A DNA stretch of 64,000 bases. It comes from Streptomyces zingiberis (GTDB lineage Bacteria > Actinomycetota > Actinomycetes > Streptomycetales > Streptomycetaceae). The notes below the pieces were generated by a model. That model saw only the letters and a program-made list of their open reading frames with translations, was not told the origin of the DNA and searched no databases. Position numbers and translations under genes: made by a program. The stretch is taken from assembly GCF_012034935.1 (NCBI RefSeq), contig NZ_JAATEN010000004.1:310001-374000 (forward strand), given 5' to 3'. Below, one piece after another: positions 61,334 through 64,000 of the stretch (the stretch's first letter is position 1; each line of letters begins with the position of its first letter).

Positions 61334-62527
61334 TCACGGGCCCCGGTGGCCCAGCGGATCGGCGAAGAGACGGCCGAAGGCCAGCTCGGCCGCCCCGGCG
61401 AGGACGGTGTCGTCCCCGAGCCGGCACACCCGGAAGCGGACCTCCTCCCGGCTGGCGGCGAGCGTACGGGTGTTGATCAGGCTGCGGATCTGCGCCGCCG
61501 CGCCCAGATAGATGTCGCGCAGCGTGCCCCCGAAGACCACGGCCGCCGGGTTGTAGAGGTTGACGAGCGACGAGACGCCCACGGCGAGCCACTCCGCGAC
61601 CGTGTGCAGCGCCGCGCGCGCCGCGACGTCACCCCGGTCGGCGGCCTCCACGACGGACCGCACCGCCTGGCGGCCGGTGGTGTCCGGCACCCGGCCCGCG
61701 GCCTCCAGCAGCGCCCCCTGGCCCGCCTCGGCCTCCAGGCAGCCCCGGGAGCCGCAGCCGCACGGCCGGCCGCCTCGCGGGTTGACCAGCAGGTGGCCGA
61801 CCTCGCCGCCGTAGCCGTTGTGACCCCGCAGCAGCCGCCCGCCGGCGATGACACCACCGCCGATGCCGATGTCCCCGTGGAGGTATATCAGGTCCTCCAG
61901 GCCCTGACCCGCGCCGCGCACGTGCTCCGCCAGGGCGCCGAGGTTGGACTCGTTGTCCAGCAGCACGGGCAGGCCGAGACCGAGCCGGCCGGCCAGGTCC
62001 CGGCCGAAGTCCTCGTCCGTCCAGCCGGTGTTGGGCGCGGAGCGCACCAGCCCGTCGGGGTGGCGCACCATGCCGCGTACCGCGGCCCCCGCGCCGGCGC
62101 AGACCGCGTCCGCGGGCGCCGCCGCCGTCATCTCCTTGGCGTGGCCGGTGAGGACGGCCGCGGCCTCCTCCGGGCGTATCCCGATTCGCGGGTACGTCGT
62201 CTCCCGGCGGTCGAGGACCGCGCCGCCCAGCCCGACGCGTGCCGCGGCCACCTGGTCCACGCCCACGTCGAAGGCGAGGACGTAGATGCGCGGGTCCGGC
62301 CGGACGACGAGCGACGGGCGCCCGGCCCGGCCGGTGTCCCGGGGCAACTCCTCACGGACCAGCCCCGCCGCGGTCAACTCGCTGACGAGGGCGAGGATGG
62401 TGGAGCGGTTGAGCCCCATACGGTCGGCGAGCACGGCCCGGGAGACGGGGCCCCCGGTGTGGAGGTGGCGCAGCAGCGTGCCGAGATTCAGCCGGCGGAC
62501 CTCCTCCTGCGAGGGACCGGCTCTCAT
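61334..62527 (-). CDS. ROK-family regulator (XylR-like) of the sugar ABC operon
   Basis: 397 aa from ATG at 62527 with a GGAG 5-8 bases upstream. The winged helix (RLNLGTLLRHLHTGGPVSRAVLADRMGLNRSTILALVSELTAAGLV) is followed by a ROK domain: VLAFDVGVDQVAAARVGL, YLHGDIGIGGGVIAGGRLLRGHNGYGGEVGHL and the zinc motif CGCGSRGCLE. It lies 12 bp after the permease gene on the same strand, so it is probably co-transcribed with the transporter. Xylose or a related monosaccharide is a likely effector. Confidence 0.9.
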   Translation of the reverse strand: MRAGPSQEEVRRLNLGTLLRHLHTGGPVSRAVLADRMGLNRSTILALVSELTAAGLVREELPRDTGRAGRPSLVVRPDPRIYVLAFDVGVDQVAAARVGLGGAVLDRRETTYPRIGIRPEEAAAVLTGHAKEMTAAAPADAVCAGAGAAVRGMVRHPDGLVRSAPNTGWTDEDFGRDLAGRLGLGLPVLLDNESNLGALAEHVRGAGQGLEDLIYLHGDIGIGGGVIAGGRLLRGHNGYGGEVGHLLVNPRGGRPCGCGSRGCLEAEAGQGALLEAAGRVPDTTGRQAVRSVVEAADRGDVAARAALHTVAEWLAVGVSSLVNLYNPAAVVFGGTLRDIYLGAAAQIRSLINTRTLAASREEVRFRVCRLGDDTVLAGAAELAFGRLFADPLGHRGP

Positions 62528-62539
62528 CGTGCTCCGACC

Positions 62540-63799
62540 TCATCGTCGTACGGCTCGGTGGCGGGACGCTGCGTCCACACCCGCGGCGATCAGCAGCACG
62601 GACCCGGTCACAGCGTACTTGACCCCCGAGCTGTAGCCCATGAGTCCCATCCCGTTCTGGATCACGGCCACCACCATGCCGCCCAGCACCGCGTCCACCA
62701 CCCGGCCCCGGCCGCCGAAGAGGCTGGTGCCGCCGATGACGGCGGCGCCCACCGCCAGCAGCAGCACGTTGGAACCGCCGGTGTTGGGGTCGACCGAGTT
62801 GCCCCGGGAGGCCGCGATGACGCCCCCGACCGCCGCCAGCGAGGAGCAGATGACGAAGGCCGAGATCCGGATGGCGGGGACGTTGATGCCCGCCCGCCGG
62901 GCCGCCTCGGGATTGCCGCCGACCGCGTACAGGTGCAGGCCGTAGGCGGTCCGGCGCAGCACGAACGTCCCCAGCACGACGAGCGCGGCGATGAGCGGCA
63001 CCACCAGCGGCACGCCCCGGAGGGAGTCGACCAGGACGTTGCGGCTGCGTTCCTCGTTGAGCAGGTACACCGCCACCGTGCCCGGCACCGCGAGGGCGCC
63101 GATCCGTACCGCGATCAGCGTGGGCGGGGCGGCCGTGAGCCCGCGGCGCCGGCGGTGGGCGGCCTGCCGCACCTGCACCAGCGCGTACCCGGCGGTGCCC
63201 ACGGCCAGCAGGACCCAGCCGAGCGCGGGGGAGAGGTTGCCGTTGGCCACCGCCAGGATCACCGGATCGTGGATGGAGATGTTGGTGCCCTCCTTCAGCA
63301 GCATCAGCACGATGCCCTGGAAGGCGAGGAACGCCGCGAGGGTGACCACGAAGGAGGGGATCCCCACCCGGGCCACCAGCACCCCCAGCACCAGGCCGAT
63401 CACCATGCCCGTCACCACGGCCGCGAGGACGGCCCCGTACCAGGGCCAGCCCTGGTCGGTGAGGAGCACCGCCAGCACGGCGGCGCACACCCCGCTGGCG
63501 AAACCGGCCGACAGGTCGATCTCGCCGAGGAGGAGGACGAACACCAGCCCCATGGCGATGGCGATGGAGCCCGCCCCCTGGGTGAGGAGGTTGGCGAAGT
63601 TCAGATGGGAGAGGAAGACCGGGCGGAGGACCGCGAACACCACGCAGAGCACGACCAGGCCCAGGACGGCGGGCAGGGCGCCCAGCTCCCCGCCGCGCAG
63701 CCGGCGGACGTAGCCGTGGGCGGTGTCCCGCAGCCCGGGGGCGGGCGGGCGTCGGGCGGGCCGCGGCTGCGGCCGGTCCCGGTCCGTGGCGGTGGTCAT
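62540..63799 (-). CDS. ABC monosaccharide permease (XylH/RbsC type)
   Basis: 419 aa from GTG/ATG-region start at 63799 (ATG), overlapping the ATPase stop as ATGA. A polar N-terminal tail of 35 residues precedes about 10-12 helices. The CUT2 signatures are LLTQGAGSIAIAMGLVFVLLLGEIDLSAG and AVGGNPEAARRAGINV, with GGTSLFGGRGRVVDAVLGGMVV near the end. The long loop after the sixth helix (QAAHRRRRGLTAAPP) is typical of XylH. It imports xylose or a similar monosaccharide. Confidence 0.92.
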   Translation of the reverse strand: MTTATDRDRPQPRPARRPPAPGLRDTAHGYVRRLRGGELGALPAVLGLVVLCVVFAVLRPVFLSHLNFANLLTQGAGSIAIAMGLVFVLLLGEIDLSAGFASGVCAAVLAVLLTDQGWPWYGAVLAAVVTGMVIGLVLGVLVARVGIPSFVVTLAAFLAFQGIVLMLLKEGTNISIHDPVILAVANGNLSPALGWVLLAVGTAGYALVQVRQAAHRRRRGLTAAPPTLIAVRIGALAVPGTVAVYLLNEERSRNVLVDSLRGVPLVVPLIAALVVLGTFVLRRTAYGLHLYAVGGNPEAARRAGINVPAIRISAFVICSSLAAVGGVIAASRGNSVDPNTGGSNVLLLAVGAAVIGGTSLFGGRGRVVDAVLGGMVVAVIQNGMGLMGYSSGVKYAVTGSVLLIAAGVDAASRHRAVRR

Positions 63800-64000
63800 G
63801 TGGTGGCTCCGTTGGTGGTGGCGGGGCCCAGATCCCCGCTGCGTCCGGCTGTGATGAGCTCCACGACCTGCGCGTGCGTGACGTCGCCGGTCCTGACCTG
63901 CGCGGCCGTCCGGCCCAGGTGCAGGACGGCGATCCGGTCCGAGACCGCGAACACGTCGTTGAGGTTGTGGGAGATGAGGACGACGGTCAGGCCGTTGTCG
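63796..64000 (-). CDS. ABC transporter ATPase C-terminus (XylG-like), truncated by window edge
   Basis: About 67 codons are visible: DNGLTVVLISHNLNDVFAVSDRIAVLHLGR, then a tail ending GPATTNGATT. The His-loop SHN and the sequence after it identify an ABC sugar ATPase. Its stop overlaps the permease start. Unlike the two CUT1 operons in this window, this CUT2 system carries its own ATPase. Confidence 0.88.
   Translation of the reverse strand, partial: DNGLTVVLISHNLNDVFAVSDRIAVLHLGRTAAQVRTGDVTHAQVVELITAGRSGDLGPATTNGATT

Overview
The window is very GC-rich, with strongly G/C-biased third codon positions, GTG starts, frequent ATGA/GTGA stop-start overlaps and many actinomycete-specific families (DUF397/DUF5753, DUF5133, DUF6098, DUF1360, MetOD1, RppA). 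Together these point to a Streptomyces chromosome or a close relative. I saw no tRNA, rRNA, insertion sequence or CRISPR array.

Layout. 1-6.7 kb: a truncated NasA/NarB-like molybdopterin oxidoreductase, a PPOX-fold enzyme, a membrane acyltransferase, a DUF6098 protein, a cardiolipin-synthase-like PLD and an NpdG-like reductase. 7.0-10.5 kb: a coupled signalling operon (receiver-PP2C phosphatase, CHASE3 histidine kinase, Rcp1-like regulator) closed by a perfect 42-nt palindrome. 11.2-11.5 kb: a DUF5133 protein. 12.1-18.4 kb: the Mrp cation/proton antiporter operon. 19-25.7 kb: a secreted beta-helix protein behind a clear promoter and LacI-type operator, an SDR, a secreted PQQ-type sugar dehydrogenase, an MHS transporter and a membrane-anchored protein. 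25.7-31 kb: a DUF2264 protein, a hemerythrin and a WhiJ-like trio (RsbW-like ATPase, XRE/DUF5753, DUF397). 31-39 kb: a beta-galactoside uptake operon (SBP, two permeases, GH2) with its ROK regulator. 39-42.5 kb: stress proteins (PF11181-like, UspA) and a HAD phosphatase. 42.5-48.8 kb: the cellobiose/cellotriose locus cebR / cebE-cebF-cebG-bglC. 49-56.8 kb: an acetoacetate-decarboxylase-like protein, a second DUF5133, DUF1360, a MetOD1/PP2C pair, a PrmC-like methyltransferase and small SRPBCC, DUF4236 and DUF4230 proteins. 57.1-60.1 kb: a type III PKS-P450-cupin operon (flaviolin/HPQ-melanin type). 60.5-64 kb: a VanZ-like protein and the 3' end of a XylGH-type ABC operon with a second ROK regulator.

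How the genes work together. The dominant theme is plant-polysaccharide sugar uptake under local control. Four CebR-type operators are visible. Two imperfect ones form a large inverted repeat in front of cebE. One perfect copy lies upstream of the secreted PQQ dehydrogenase gene at 22.9 kb. Another perfect copy sits inside the spacer of a promoter at 11.9 kb that faces no recognisable gene. The beta-galactoside operon and its ROK gene share a promoter layout (TTGCCG-N17-TAGC[G/C]T) overlapped by repeated CTTGCCGAAC-like elements. Neither carbohydrate operon encodes an ATPase, so both probably use a shared MsiK-type ATPase encoded elsewhere. The CebR control of an extracellular redox enzyme and the orphan CebR promoter are the observations I would follow first.
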